Part shown: in pieces, positions 36,952 through 46,007 of the stretch
Layout: each line of letters starts with the position of its first letter
Numbering within the stretch: the stretch's first letter is position 1
Assembly: GCA_025050575.1 (NCBI GenBank)
Contig: JALBVE010000001.1
Span: 40,001-87,638, forward strand
Reading direction: 5' to 3'
DNA: 47,638 bases
Source: Candidatus Devosia symbiotica
GTDB lineage: Bacteria; Pseudomonadota; Alphaproteobacteria; Rhizobiales; Devosiaceae
Notes under the pieces: model-generated
What the model was told of the DNA's origin: nothing
What the model saw: the letters and a program-made list of their open reading frames with translations, nothing else
The model's database searches: none
Made by a program: the position numbers and the translations under genes

Positions 36952-38154
36952 TTACTTCTTCAGCGCGTCGACGCCAGGGAGCGGCTTGCCTTCCATCCAT
37001 TCCAGAAAGGCGCCGCCGGCGGTCGAGACATAGGTGAAGTCGTCTTTGACGCCGGCATAGGCGAGAGCGGAAACCGTGTCGCCGCCGCCGGCCACTGAGA
37101 CCAGCATGCCCTCATGGGTGCGCTTGGCTATATGCTTGGCAATGGCCACGGTGCCGGCATTAAATGGGTTCGTTTCAAAGGCGCCCATCGGGCCGTTCCA
37201 GATCACGGTGTGGGCGTCGTCGATGGCGCCGATAATGCGCTCGATCGAGGAAGGGCCGATATCGAGCATCATGGCATCATTGTCCATGGCATCCACGCCG
37301 TAGAGGCGGGTCGGAGTATCAGCTTTGAAGTGCCAGGCCATAACCGCATCGATGGGCAGGATGATGGCGCAGCCACTGTCGATAGCCTTGTCCATGATGC
37401 GCAAGGCGGTTTCCTTGAGGTCTTTTTCGCAGAGTGACTTGCCGACGCCATAGCCCTGGGCATGGAGGAATGTATTGGCCATGCCGCCGCCGATCACCAG
37501 GCCATCAACCTTGCTGGCGAGATTTTCCAGCAGGTCGATCTTGGAGGACACTTTTGCTCCACCGACAATAGCAACCACCGGCTTTTTCGGCTTGCCAAGC
37601 CCGGCTTCGAGGGCTTCCAGTTCAGCTTGCATAGCCAGACCGACCGCGGCAGGCAGCAGATGGGCCAGGGCTGAGGTCGAGGCATGGGCGCGGTGAGCGG
37701 CGGAAAAAGCGTCGTTGACATAGACGTCGCCCAGGCTGGCCATGCGCTTGGCTAGTTCGATGTCGTTGGCTTCCTCGCCGGGATGAAAGCGGGTGTTTTC
37801 CATGATTAGGACAGAGCCGACTGGCGCATCATCAATGGCCTTGGCCGCGGCGCTGACATCGGTCCAGTCGGTGGCAACAAAGCCAACCTGGCGACTGGTC
37901 TGGTCGGCTACTGCCGAGCATATCTTCTCGAGCGAAAATTCGGGATCGACCTTGCCCTTGGGGCGGCCAAAATGGCTAAGCAGGATGGCCTTTCCGTCAT
38001 GCCGGACGATTTCGCGGATGGTGGGGATCAGACGCTCGATGCGGGTGGCGTCACTCACCTTGCCGTTGGCCATGGGGGCATTGAGATCGGCCCGGAGCAG
38101 AACGCGCTTATTGGTGAGATCAAGCTCATCGAGAGTTTTGAAAGTTGCTCTCAT
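36952..38154 (-). CDS. pgk: Phosphoglycerate kinase
   Basis: 400 residues. KRVLLRADLNAPMANGKVSD and LLSHFGRPKGKVDPEFSLEK (3-PG binding), VLIMENTRFHPGEEAND, NDAFSAAHRAHASTSALAHL, KPVVAIVGGAKVSSKIDLLE and WNGPMGAFE with VAGGGDTVSALAYAG (nucleotide site) are all present. It makes ATP from 1,3-bisphosphoglycerate. The ATG follows GGAGG, and an extended -10 element (TGCTATACT) lies about 35 bases upstream. Intact and of normal length. Confidence 0.97.
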   Translation of the reverse strand: MRATFKTLDELDLTNKRVLLRADLNAPMANGKVSDATRIERLIPTIREIVRHDGKAILLSHFGRPKGKVDPEFSLEKICSAVADQTSRQVGFVATDWTDVSAAAKAIDDAPVGSVLIMENTRFHPGEEANDIELAKRMASLGDVYVNDAFSAAHRAHASTSALAHLLPAAVGLAMQAELEALEAGLGKPKKPVVAIVGGAKVSSKIDLLENLASKVDGLVIGGGMANTFLHAQGYGVGKSLCEKDLKETALRIMDKAIDSGCAIILPIDAVMAWHFKADTPTRLYGVDAMDNDAMMLDIGPSSIERIIGAIDDAHTVIWNGPMGAFETNPFNAGTVAIAKHIAKRTHEGMLVSVAGGGDTVSALAYAGVKDDFTYVSTAGGAFLEWMEGKPLPGVDALKK

Positions 38155-38184
38155 GGGTTGGGCCTCCGGCCATTTATCAACTGT

Positions 38185-38193
38185 AGTATAGCA
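38185..38193 (-). promoter_or_regulatory. Extended -10 element upstream of pgk
   Basis: On the minus strand TGCTATACT is an extended -10 (TGnTATAAT-like). It lies about 31 bases upstream of the pgk start codon. No good -35 was found, as often with extended -10 promoters. Confidence 0.4.
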
Positions 38194-38273
38194 GAGCGCT
38201 GCCAGAGGGGGAAGGCAAGTTGTGTAAAAAAACTGGCGCGGCTAAGGGGTGATCAGGACCGCGCTCAACCCCG

Positions 38274-38545
38274 CTAGCGTATCGTGCGCAGTGCATGACC
38301 GGAAAAGAACAGCGGCAGTCCCAGCAGGGTCATGCAGAGCAGTTGACCCAGATTGTCGATCAACACATGACGCGCAAAGCTATTGCTGGGCTAGGCGGCC
38401 AGGCCGACGTAGCGGTGAATGAGGCGATCGCGGATCAGGACATCAGAGTGCGGTCAGGGCAGATGGCGCGATCAGCATGGCGGGTTGCCCCGTCTCGCCG
38501 ATCAACAGGGCGGCGACAGGCAGGCTGGCAAGATGCGCGGCATGA
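38274..38545 (-). pseudogene. Relic of an unidentified membrane protein, C-terminal part
   Basis: On the minus strand LASLPVAALLIGETGQPAML and IAPSALTAL are followed after a frameshift by SDVLIRDRLIHRYVGLAA, a TAG (CTAG at 38391), then FARHVLIDNLGQLLCMTLLG and LPLFFSGHALRTIR to a stop at 38274. The pieces are hydrophobic helices joined by short basic loops, so an integral membrane protein, but I do not recognise the family. The rest of 38194-38702 holds nothing further that I can name. Confidence 0.45.
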
Positions 38546-38702
38546 TGTGGAATGTGGCTGTTTCTCCGACGACATGGGGTCGGCTCAGCCTTTAGCCTGA
38601 TTTGATGACCTGGTGGTGACAGCGGGGCGCGGGAGATTGGGGCTTGACCTGGCCTTTAGGGCAGGCCCGGTAAGGCAGACGATCAGCCAAAAGAGGTGAG
38701 TC

Positions 38703-39638
38703 GTGACATTTTCAAACCGTAATCTCAAACATGCCGACGCGGCGCGCCTGCTAGGTGTGTCAGGTAAGGCACTGCGTCTTTATGAGAATCGTGGTCTTGT
38801 CGTGCCGGACCGCACGGCAGCGGGATGGTGGGTCTACGGGCCAGCCGTGCTGGCCCGCGCGGCAAAGATAGTGGCGTTGCGCGGACTGAGGCTGAGCCTA
38901 GCCGAAATCGAGTGGGTATTAGCTGGCGATGGGCGCGGTCTGCAGTTTGCCATCGAAACGAATCAATGTGTGCTTGAGGCGCGGCTACAGGCTCTGATCG
39001 CGGCCAAGATACGGGATTTGCCCGGCACGCTGGCGCAAGGCGCAGAACCCGAGCTGCAGGTGCTGCAGCAATTGGTCGGGCAGGCCTCCGAACCTGCCGT
39101 CGACTTCAACTTGCTCTGTCCCTGGGGTGACGATCGGTTCACCTTGCGTGATCTGGCGGCGCGGACCTTCATTATCGGACCATTGGGCAGCGGCAAGACC
39201 CGGCTGGCAATGCGGTTGGCCGAGACGCTTGATGACACGGCGTTTCTCGATCTGGCGCGGCTGGAGAATGACAGCGCCGCGGCGCAAGCCAGGATAATGT
39301 CGGAATCGACATTGCGGGCAAGGGTGGACAAGGCACTGGGCTGGATGGTCGAGGATGGACTTGATCACGCCAGCTAGGAAGCGATTATCACCTATCTGCG
39401 TCGGGCGGGTGAATTGCCGCGCCTGTTCCTGATAACACGATCCAGCGTCATTCTCGATCTGGCGGCCGTTCGGGATGATGAGGCCATTGTGTTCTGTCCT
39501 GCCAATCACAGTTCGCCGACACTGGTCGCGTCCTATCTCGGTGCGCTAGGCTGTGAGGCGGTGGCCATTTGTCTGGCGACGCCGGAAGTGCGCGAGAGGA
39601 GCGTCGGGATCGTGGTGATACGGCAGGCAGTGACGTGA
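38703..39638 (+). pseudogene. MerR-type HTH fused to P-loop ATPase domain, interrupted by one amber codon
   Basis: Residues 1-75 are a MerR DNA-binding domain: ADAARLLGVSGKALRLYENR, GLVVPDRTAAGWWVYGPAVL and LRLSLAEIEWVLAGDG. Residues about 85-130 form the usual linker helix, and then a P-loop domain begins: RTFIIGPLGSGKTRLAMRLA with Walker A GPLGSGKT, and DDTAFLDLARLENDS. A single TAG at 39375-39377 interrupts the frame after LDHAS; the same frame then continues open to 39638 with RLFLITRSSVILDLAAVRDD. A CCAG to CTAG change (Gln to stop) would explain it. Without readthrough the ATPase domain is cut short. Confidence 0.75.
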
Positions 39639-40130
39639 TCAGTCGACGCGGGTGAAAAGATTGGGATAGTCGAGCACTAGGCCATCGCTATCGACGTTCA
39701 GAATCCATTCAAAGCTGCCGTCGGCGAACTGATAGCGGAAGGTGGTCTCCTCGAGACTGGTGTAGAATTGCTCATGGCGCTGGGCGGTGAGTGTATCGAC
39801 ATTGATCCGGGCCATGGTGAAGTGCTGCGGCAATTCAACGACCTAGTCGCAGCGCCAGAGTGGCAGCGAATTGATCAGCGGCGTTGCCGAAATATCGATA
39901 TCGATGCAGCCACGCAAATCGGGCAGCGGCTCGGCGCGATCATCGCTCTAATTGCTGGCGTCGTCGCTGAACAGCTTAAACACTCTGCCATCGGTATGCT
40001 CGATCCTGACCATGCGGGCGTGGCCGTTCTCGTCCAACTTGAGGCGATAGAACAGGCCGAAATCGGGCGTGATGACCGCGCCACGAACGCGGATGCCACC
40101 GGCGGTGGCCGCCACATGGCAGTGTTCTAG
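39639..40130 (-). pseudogene. Relic of putative glycolipid-binding protein (PF06475-like)
   Basis: On the minus strand the pieces are GAVITPDFGLFYRLKLDENG (about 40090-40030) and, after a stop, GCIDIDISATPLINSLPLWR with a TAG at 39843-39845. They end in RINVDTLTAQRHEQFYTSLE, TTFRYQFADGSFEWILNVDS and DGLVLDYPNLFTRVD. The sDIDIsaTPxtNsLPIrR and final DxdGLVxdYPxLFxRv blocks identify the DUF/glycolipid-binding family. Two stops break it. It converges on the MerR relic, their stops touching. Confidence 0.75.
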
Positions 40131-40213
40131 ACCAGCGGGGTCGGGGGCGCACCAGCGGACGGATCAATCAAGACTTATGACTGATCTGTTGGTTAAGGGC
40201 CTGGGCATCATTA

Positions 40214-40242
40214 GCAAAAAGAGCGCCCGGTTGGGACGCCTC
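40214..40242 (-). terminator. Terminator of tkt-gap
   Basis: On the minus strand GAGGCGTCCC and GGGCGCTC pair with two bulged bases, followed by TTTTTGC, 27 bases past the gap stop. Confidence 0.6.
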
Positions 40243-40268
40243 TTGCAGAAGGGTATTGTGAGGAAAGC

Positions 40269-41276
40269 CTACAGTGTCTTGCCCATCGCAAAGGCCGTAT
40301 CGGCCATGCGGTTGGAGAAGCCCCATTCATTGTCATACCAGCTCAGGATCGAGGCAAAATTGCCGCCCATCGCCTTGGTCTGATCGAAAGCCAGGGTCGA
40401 GGAATGACTGTCGTGGTTGAAGTCGATCGAGACGTTGGGCTGGGTGGTGAAGCCCAGAATGCCCCTGAGCGCGCCTTCGGCGTAGGACTTAATCGCCTGG
40501 TTGATTTCTTCGGCAGTCACGTCACGCGACGTGATGAACTTGAAATCGACGCAAGAAACATTCGGGGTCGGGACGCGGATCGAAATGCCGTCCAGCTTAC
40601 CCTTGAGTTCGGGCATTACCAGGCCGATGGCCTTGGCGGCACCGGTCGAGGTTGGGATCTGGCTGAGCGCAGCAGCGCGGCCGCGATAGAGGTCCTTGTG
40701 CACGATGTCGAGCGTCGGCTGGTCGCCAGTATATGAATGGATCGTGGTCATCATGCCACGTTCGATGCCGAATTCCTTGTGCAGCACATAGGCAACGGGC
40801 GCCAGGCAGTTGGTGGTGCACGAGGCACTGGAGACCACAATGTGGTCCTTGCTCAGCTGATCGTGGTTGATGCCGTAAACGACCGTCAGATCAGCGCCAT
40901 CGCCGGGGGCGGAGATCAGTACCTTCTTGGCACCAGCCTTGAGGTGGGCGCTGGCCTGTTCCTTAGAGGTAAAGACGCCGGTGCATTCCAAGGCGATATC
41001 GACGCCCACAGCGGCATGCGGCAGCTCGGCCGGATCACGCACGGCGGTTACCTTGATCGGGCCACAACCCACGTCGATGGTATCGCCATCGACGGTGACG
41101 GTGCCATTATAGCGGCCGTGCACGCTGTCGAAACGGAACAGATGGGCATTGGTTTCGACCGGGCCGAGATCATTGATGGTCACGACTTCGATATCGGTGC
41201 GACCAGATTCCATGATCGCACGGAGAACGTTGCGGCCGATACGACCAAAACCATTGATGGCGACGCGAACTGCCAT
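40269..41276 (-). CDS. gap: Glyceraldehyde-3-phosphate dehydrogenase, type I
   Basis: 335 residues. VAINGFGRIGRNVLRAIMES (NAD fold), the catalytic SASCTTNCLAPVAYVL with its Cys about 155, HSYTGDQPTLD, RAAALSQIPTSTGAAKAIGL and the end SWYDNEWGFSNRMADT show an intact enzyme. It oxidises GAP to 1,3-bisphosphoglycerate with NAD+. AGGAGC lies 8 bases before the ATG, 50 bases after the tkt stop, so tkt and gap share a transcript. Confidence 0.97.
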   Translation of the reverse strand: MAVRVAINGFGRIGRNVLRAIMESGRTDIEVVTINDLGPVETNAHLFRFDSVHGRYNGTVTVDGDTIDVGCGPIKVTAVRDPAELPHAAVGVDIALECTGVFTSKEQASAHLKAGAKKVLISAPGDGADLTVVYGINHDQLSKDHIVVSSASCTTNCLAPVAYVLHKEFGIERGMMTTIHSYTGDQPTLDIVHKDLYRGRAAALSQIPTSTGAAKAIGLVMPELKGKLDGISIRVPTPNVSCVDFKFITSRDVTAEEINQAIKSYAEGALRGILGFTTQPNVSIDFNHDSHSSTLAFDQTKAMGGNFASILSWYDNEWGFSNRMADTAFAMGKTL

Positions 41277-41326
41277 GAGAAGACGCTCCTTGGGAGGGGT
41301 GAGGAGAAGGGAGTCAGGGCTCTCTA

Positions 41327-43300
41327 TTACAACTGTGCCGTGACAGCATCAACAACGGCTTTGGCTGTAATACCAAAGTGTTTATAAAGCTCTTCGATTG
41401 GACACGATGCGCCGAAGCCATGCATGCCAACGAAGCGACCCTTATCCCCGAGAAGCTTGTTCCAGCTCATCTCGGTGCCGGCTTCGATGGCAACGCGGGC
41501 CTTGGCCTGGCCAAAGATTTCGGCGCGATAAGCGCCGGACTGCTTGGCAAACAATTCCATGGAGGGCACGGAGACAACGCGGGCGCTGATGCCCTGTTCG
41601 GCAAGGGCTTTCATGCCGTCTAGCGCGATGGCGACTTCCGAACCGGTGGCAAAGATCACCGCCTGGGCGTCGAGGTCACCGGCAAGGGTATAGGCGCCCT
41701 TGGCCGACTTGTTTTCGGTGGTGTGTTCGGTTCGCACGGTGGGCAGGTTCTGGCGCGACAGGGCCAGGATCGACGGCGTGCTGTCGCTTTGCATGGCTAG
41801 AGCCCAGCATTCGGCGGTTTCCACCGCATCGGCCGGGCGGAAGACCAGCAGATTGGGAATCGCGCGGAGGGCGGACATGTGCTCTACTGGCTGATGGGTC
41901 GGGCCGTCTTCGCCCAGGCCGATCGAATCATGAGTCATCACATAGATGACGCGTAGGCCCATCAGAGCCGACAAGCGGATGGCCGGACGGGCGTAGTCGG
42001 TAAAGCACATGAAGGTGCTGCCATAGGGAATCAGGCCGCCATGCAGAGCGATGCCGTTCATGGCGGCAGCCATGCCTTGCTCGCGAATGCCGTACATCAT
42101 GTAGCGGCCAGAATAATTGTCGGCCTGGAAGGGTAGGGTTTCCTTGGTATTGGTCAGGCTCGAGCCGGTCAGATCGGCCGAGCCGCCCTGGGTCTCTGGC
42201 ACGACAGCATTGATGACTTCAAGAGCCATCTGGCTGGCTTTGCGGCTGGCGACCTTGGGCTTGTCGGCGCTGAGCTGCTGCTTGTAGGTGTTCATGGCAT
42301 TGGCGAATCCGGCGGGCAGCTCGCCAGTCATGCGACGCTCGAATTCGGCTTTGTTGGCCGATGCGCCCAGGCGCGATAGCCATTCGCCGCGAACATTCTG
42401 CGAGCGAGTGCCGGCGGCACGCCAGGTGTCCAGAATATTGGCTGGGATTTCAAAAGCGGGATAGGTGATGCCGAGCGCTGCCTTGGCGCCAGCCAATTCC
42501 TCGGCGCCTAGCGGCGAGCCGTGCACCTTGTTAGTATCGGCCTTTTTGGGTGCGCCAAAACCGATGGTTGTCTTGGCGGCCACCAGCGTTGGCTTGTCTG
42601 ACTTCTTGGCGGCCAGTAGGGCCGTTTCGATGGCGGCCTGATCGTGGCCGTCGATCTCGATTGTGTGCCAGCCCGACGCCTTGAAGCGGGCGATCTGGTC
42701 GGTGCTGTCCGAGTTCGACACGGCACCGTCGATGGTGATGTTGTTATTGTCCCAGATCAGGGTGAGCTTATTAAGCTTGAGGTGACCTGCTAGGGAGATG
42801 GCTTCCTGGGAAATGCCTTCCATCAGGCAGCCGTCACCGGCAAGGCACCAGGTGTGATGATCAACCAGGTCAGCGCCGAATTCGGCAGCAAATTTGGCTT
42901 CAGCAATAGCCATGCCGACAGCATTGCCGACACCTTGGCCAAGCGGGCCGGTGGTGGTCTCGATGCCCTCGGCATGACCAAATTCGGGGTGACCGGCGGT
43001 TTTGGAGCCGAGCTGGCGGAAATTTTTGATCTGCTCAATGGTCATGTCCTGGTAACCGAGCAGATAGAGGGCGGAATAGAGCAGCATCGAGCCATGGCCC
43101 GCCGATAGGACGAAGCGATCGCGGTCAGCCCATTTGCTGTCAGCGGGATCGAACTTCATCACCTTGGTAAACAATACGGTGGCGATATCAGCACAGCCCA
43201 TGGGTAGGCCAGGATGGCCAGAATTGGCTTTTTCCACCGCATCCATCGACAGGGAACGAATCGCATTGGCCAGATCGTTCTGCTGGGCTGTGTTCGTCAT
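41327..43300 (-). CDS. tkt: Transketolase
   Basis: 657 residues. [14 protein letters not shown] at the N-terminus, the thiamine-diphosphate motif [30 protein letters not shown], then [20 protein letters not shown] and [20 protein letters not shown] (pyrimidine-binding half), and the C-terminal [12 protein letters not shown] are all present. It moves two-carbon units in the pentose phosphate pathway. First gene of a transcript with gap; a promoter lies at 43376-43403. Several CTAG tetramers are scattered in the coding sequence. Confidence 0.97.
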   Translation of the reverse strand: MTNTAQQNDLANAIRSLSMDAVEKANSGHPGLPMGCADIATVLFTKVMKFDPADSKWADRDRFVLSAGHGSMLLYSALYLLGYQDMTIEQIKNFRQLGSKTAGHPEFGHAEGIETTTGPLGQGVGNAVGMAIAEAKFAAEFGADLVDHHTWCLAGDGCLMEGISQEAISLAGHLKLNKLTLIWDNNNITIDGAVSNSDSTDQIARFKASGWHTIEIDGHDQAAIETALLAAKKSDKPTLVAAKTTIGFGAPKKADTNKVHGSPLGAEELAGAKAALGITYPAFEIPANILDTWRAAGTRSQNVRGEWLSRLGASANKAEFERRMTGELPAGFANAMNTYKQQLSADKPKVASRKASQMALEVINAVVPETQGGSADLTGSSLTNTKETLPFQADNYSGRYMMYGIREQGMAAAMNGIALHGGLIPYGSTFMCFTDYARPAIRLSALMGLRVIYVMTHDSIGLGEDGPTHQPVEHMSALRAIPNLLVFRPADAVETAECWALAMQSDSTPSILALSRQNLPTVRTEHTTENKSAKGAYTLAGDLDAQAVIFATGSEVAIALDGMKALAEQGISARVVSVPSMELFAKQSGAYRAEIFGQAKARVAIEAGTEMSWNKLLGDKGRFVGMHGFGASCPIEELYKHFGITAKAVVDAVTAQL

Positions 43301-43350
43301 CGGGCTTGAGCTTTCCTTGGACTGAAAATCTGGGGAGAGAAATACCGAAA

Positions 43351-43403
43351 GCCTCCTCCAAAAAGGAGGATTCGAGGCATAACAGGTTCGAATTGTCTGT
43401 CAA
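43351..43403 (-). promoter_or_regulatory. tkt promoter with a 5'-leader hairpin
   Basis: On the minus strand TTGACA (43398-43403) and TATGCC (43376-43381) are 16 bases apart. Just past the expected start of transcription, TCCTCC and GGAGGA (43354-43370) pair around a run of five T, and GCCTC/GAGGC outside could extend it. The hairpin hides a Shine-Dalgarno-like GGAGGA about 50 bases before the tkt ATG. Confidence 0.5.
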
Positions 43404-43505
43404 TGATAAGGCAGGCGTGGAAGATGCGCGACTGGTTGCATTGCGATCAGCGCTAGGGCAGGCTGGCGTGGTCGGAATCGTCGCGCATTGAGGACCGTAG
43501 CAGCA

Positions 43506-43793
43506 ATGAGTGACACGGAACTTCAAGATGGTTTGACCGCTGCCAATGCGCGGTTTGATCGTGCTTTGGCGCGGCTAGATCAGTCAGTGCAGGATCTGAG
43601 CACAAGGATGCGCCAGCACAACCGCATGGAAGTCGATATCCAGCGGCTGGTGCATGAGCGGGCGCGGCTGGCGACCGAACTGGACAAATCAGCAGCCCGG
43701 GCCAAGCGTCTCGATGACAGCGCGCACGACGTTTCGTGTCGCTTGGTCGAGGCGATGGAGACGGTGCGCTCAGTGCTGGCCAAGGCGGAGTAG
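43506..43793 (+). CDS. DUF4164 family protein
   Basis: 95 residues, one long coiled coil: LQDGLTAANARFDRALARLD, QSVQDLSTRMRQHNRMEVDI and QRLVHERARLATELDKSAAR. The heptad pattern and position directly ahead of zapA are those of DUF4164. Function unknown; the pairing suggests a link with the division machinery. The zapA ATG is 4 bases past the stop. Confidence 0.85.
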   Translation: MSDTELQDGLTAANARFDRALARLDQSVQDLSTRMRQHNRMEVDIQRLVHERARLATELDKSAARAKRLDDSAHDVSCRLVEAMETVRSVLAKAE

Positions 43794-43797
43794 CGGC

Positions 43798-44175
43798 ATG
43801 CCCGAAGTCAATGTCGAGATCAATGGCCGTAAATACCGCATGGCCTGCGAAGAAGGCCAGCAACAGCATTTGATCGGTCTGGCCGAACGGTTCGACGCCT
43901 ATGTCGAACAACTCAAGGGGGTCGTCGGCGAAATTGGCGACAACCGGCTGACGGTGATGGTCGGCATTGCGGTGGTCGATGACCTGGCCGAGGCCGAGCG
44001 CCGGATCAAGGCGCTGGAGTCAGAGGTCGTGGTGCTGACCCGGGCCGGCCAGGAAGTGGCCGCCGAGATCGAGGCGTTGGAAGAAAGTTTAGCTAAAAAG
44101 CTGGATGATGCCGCCAGAGCCATCGAGGGCGTGGCCGATGTGCTGGACGACATGGCGCCGGTGCCTCAGGGCTAG
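43798..44175 (+). CDS. zapA: Cell division protein ZapA
   Basis: 125 residues. PEVNVEINGRKYRMACEEGQ and HLIGLAERFDAYVEQLKGVV form the FtsZ-binding N-terminal head, TVMVGIAVVDDLAEAERRIK starts the long helix, and a C-terminal coiled coil follows (AAEIEALEESLAKKLDDAAR). ZapA bundles FtsZ filaments. The zapA-6S RNA-formyl-THF ligase order is conserved in proteobacteria, which strengthens the call. Confidence 0.92.
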   Translation: MPEVNVEINGRKYRMACEEGQQQHLIGLAERFDAYVEQLKGVVGEIGDNRLTVMVGIAVVDDLAEAERRIKALESEVVVLTRAGQEVAAEIEALEESLAKKLDDAARAIEGVADVLDDMAPVPQG

Positions 44176-44263
44176 ACTGGACGGGATTCGGTCCGTTCCG
44201 GCCGCCGGAATGGTCGGGGCAAAGCGCGTTGATCACGGATGAGTAGAGGCTGCTGATAGGGCT

Positions 44264-44291
44264 TTGCAGGCAGAGGTGAAGCCCCTATAAT
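44264..44291 (+). promoter_or_regulatory. 6S RNA promoter
   Basis: A perfect TATAAT at 44286-44291, with TTGCAG at 44264-44269 (16-base spacer) as the best -35. The -10 sits 7 bases before the predicted 6S 5' end. Confidence 0.6.
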
Positions 44292-44297
44292 CTGCGA

Positions 44298-44447
44298 TGC
44301 TGCCCGGTACGTGAGGATACCAATATCCCCGGGGCCTTATCGATCTTAAGGGAGCTGTCCCTGACCGGACCCGTGGGTTCGGATATACGGTGCCCACCTA
44401 CGTAAAGTAGGTTCCGGGATCGCTTATCCCACGGCCAGGGTGGCACC
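44298..44447 (+). ncRNA. ssrS: 6S RNA (SsrS)
   Basis: The segment between zapA and the 5-formyl-THF cyclo-ligase gene is the conserved site of 6S RNA. The ends pair: GCTGCCC near 44299 with GGGTGGC at 44438-44444, then CGTG with CACG inside. The large central part (ACCGGACCCGTGGGTTCGG around 44365) fits the open-promoter mimic. 6S binds the housekeeping RNA polymerase and lowers its activity in slow growth. Exact ends are estimates. Confidence 0.8.
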
Positions 44448-44476
44448 CAATTCTAGAGCAGGTTACAGCGGCGCGC

Positions 44477-45064
44477 ATGGTTGACAAAAACATTAAAGAT
44501 GCCAAGGCCGCCCTGCGGCTCCAGGCCCATGCTGCGCGTGCCGGCCTGTCACAGACCAGTCGCGCGGAAGCGGCAGCAGTTGTGGCGCAGCATTTCTTTG
44601 ATAGTATCGTGCTGCGGCCCGCCGACGTGGTTGCGGCCTATTGGCGGATCCGCGACGAGCTGGATTGCCAACCCATTCTCATTCGGCTGATGGACACCAG
44701 CCAGACCGTGGTCCTGCCTGTGGTGCTGGGACCCGAGAAGCCGCTAGAATTGCGAGTCTGGGAGCAGGGCGCATTACTATACGAGGCCGGCTTTAGCATG
44801 CTGGCACCCTCCGAACTGGCCCCGCAATCTGAACCCGATGTCGTCATCATGCCGTTGTTGGGTTTTGACAGCCAGGGCACCCGACTGGGCTATGGTGGCG
44901 GCTATTATGACCGGACCTTGGCGCATATGACAAAAGTGCCCAAGCTGATTGGCTTGGCCTTCGCCGCTCAGGAGTTCGATAGTATTCCCCGAGACGCACA
45001 TGATGTGCCGCTTGACGCAATCATCACCGAGGCCGGTGTGCGCCATTTCGGCGCCAACGCATGA
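44477..45064 (+). CDS. 5-formyltetrahydrofolate cyclo-ligase
   Basis: 195 residues. AAYWRIRDELDCQPILIRLM, VVLPVVLGPEKPLELRVWEQ and the ATP- and substrate-binding loop LLGFDSQGTRLGYGGGYYDR are diagnostic of the MTHFS/YgfA family, which converts 5-formyl-THF to 5,10-methenyl-THF using ATP. A C-terminal ending DVPLDAIITEAG is normal. The stop overlaps the following ATG by four bases, giving coupled translation with the TIGR00282 gene. Confidence 0.94.
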   Translation: MVDKNIKDAKAALRLQAHAARAGLSQTSRAEAAAVVAQHFFDSIVLRPADVVAAYWRIRDELDCQPILIRLMDTSQTVVLPVVLGPEKPLELRVWEQGALLYEAGFSMLAPSELAPQSEPDVVIMPLLGFDSQGTRLGYGGGYYDRTLAHMTKVPKLIGLAFAAQEFDSIPRDAHDVPLDAIITEAGVRHFGANA

Positions 45065-45879
45065 GACTATTATTTCTGGGCGATGTGATGGGGCGTTCGG
45101 GTCGCGAGGCGATCAATGATCGCCTGCCGGGTCTCATAGAGCAGTACAAGTTCGATTTTGTCATCGTCAATGGCGAGAATGCCAGCCATGGCAAGGGCCT
45201 GACCGAGCTACATTTCAATGCGATCCGCTACGCCGGCGCCGATGTGGTCACGCTTGGCGACCACGCCTTCGACCAGCGCGAAACCATCTCGTATATCGAG
45301 CGCGAAAACACGTTGATCCGGCCGATCAACATGTCACCCGGCACGCCGGGGCGCGGGGCGATGCTGATCATGGGGCGCAGCGGCCACAGCGTGCTTGTGG
45401 TCAATGCGCTGGGCCGGGTGTTTATGGGCCTCGCCGATGATCCGTTCCGGGCCGTCGAAGCGGCCGTGGCGGCCTGTCCGCTGGGCGAACAGGCTGACGC
45501 CATCGTGGTGGATTTTCACACTGAAGCGACATCAGAAATCCAGGCCATGGGCCATTTCCTGGATGGCAAAGTCAGTCTGGTGGTGGGGACGCATACCCAT
45601 ATTCCCACGGCCGACCATCGCGTCCTCAAGGGTGGGACCGCGCTGATGGCTGATGCCGGCATGTGCGGGGATTTCGACTCCATTATCGGCACCGATACCA
45701 ACGAGCCGCTGAACCGATTTCTGACCGGCATTCCCAATGGCCGGTTTTCGCCCTCTGAGGGCGAGGCCACGCTGTGCGGTGTGGCGATTGAGACTAACCC
45801 GCGCAGCGGTCTGACCCGCAAGGCAATGCCCTTGCGTCTCGGCGGCACGCTGGCGCAGGCTGAGCCGAAGTTCGACTGA
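45061..45879 (+). CDS. TIGR00282 family metallophosphoesterase (YmdB-like)
   Basis: 272 residues. FLGDVMGRSGREAI, VNGENASHGKGLTELHF, LGDHAFDQRE, VDFHTEATSE and VVGTHTHIPTADHRVLKGGT are the metal-binding motifs of the YmdB/DR1281 phosphodiesterases, which act on 2',3'-cyclic or 3',5'-cyclic nucleotides. In Hyphomicrobiales it regularly follows the folate ligase. All ligands look intact. The role in this cell is unknown. Confidence 0.93.
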   Translation: MRLLFLGDVMGRSGREAINDRLPGLIEQYKFDFVIVNGENASHGKGLTELHFNAIRYAGADVVTLGDHAFDQRETISYIERENTLIRPINMSPGTPGRGAMLIMGRSGHSVLVVNALGRVFMGLADDPFRAVEAAVAACPLGEQADAIVVDFHTEATSEIQAMGHFLDGKVSLVVGTHTHIPTADHRVLKGGTALMADAGMCGDFDSIIGTDTNEPLNRFLTGIPNGRFSPSEGEATLCGVAIETNPRSGLTRKAMPLRLGGTLAQAEPKFD

Positions 45880-46007
45880 CAGCGGCGCACGACGGCCGAT
45901 TGCAGCGGGTCTGGATCGCGCGAGCTCCGTTTTACAGCCTTTTCTTTTGCAGCACCGGCTTCTATAAAGCGGGCAAAATTTGAATCCGACGATCCAAGGT
46001 TTACTGA

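Noticed and set aside
44196..44210. TTCCGGC-C-GCCGGAA palindrome after zapA
   Set aside because: Considered as a zapA terminator, but there is no U tract and only one base between the arms. Function unclear.
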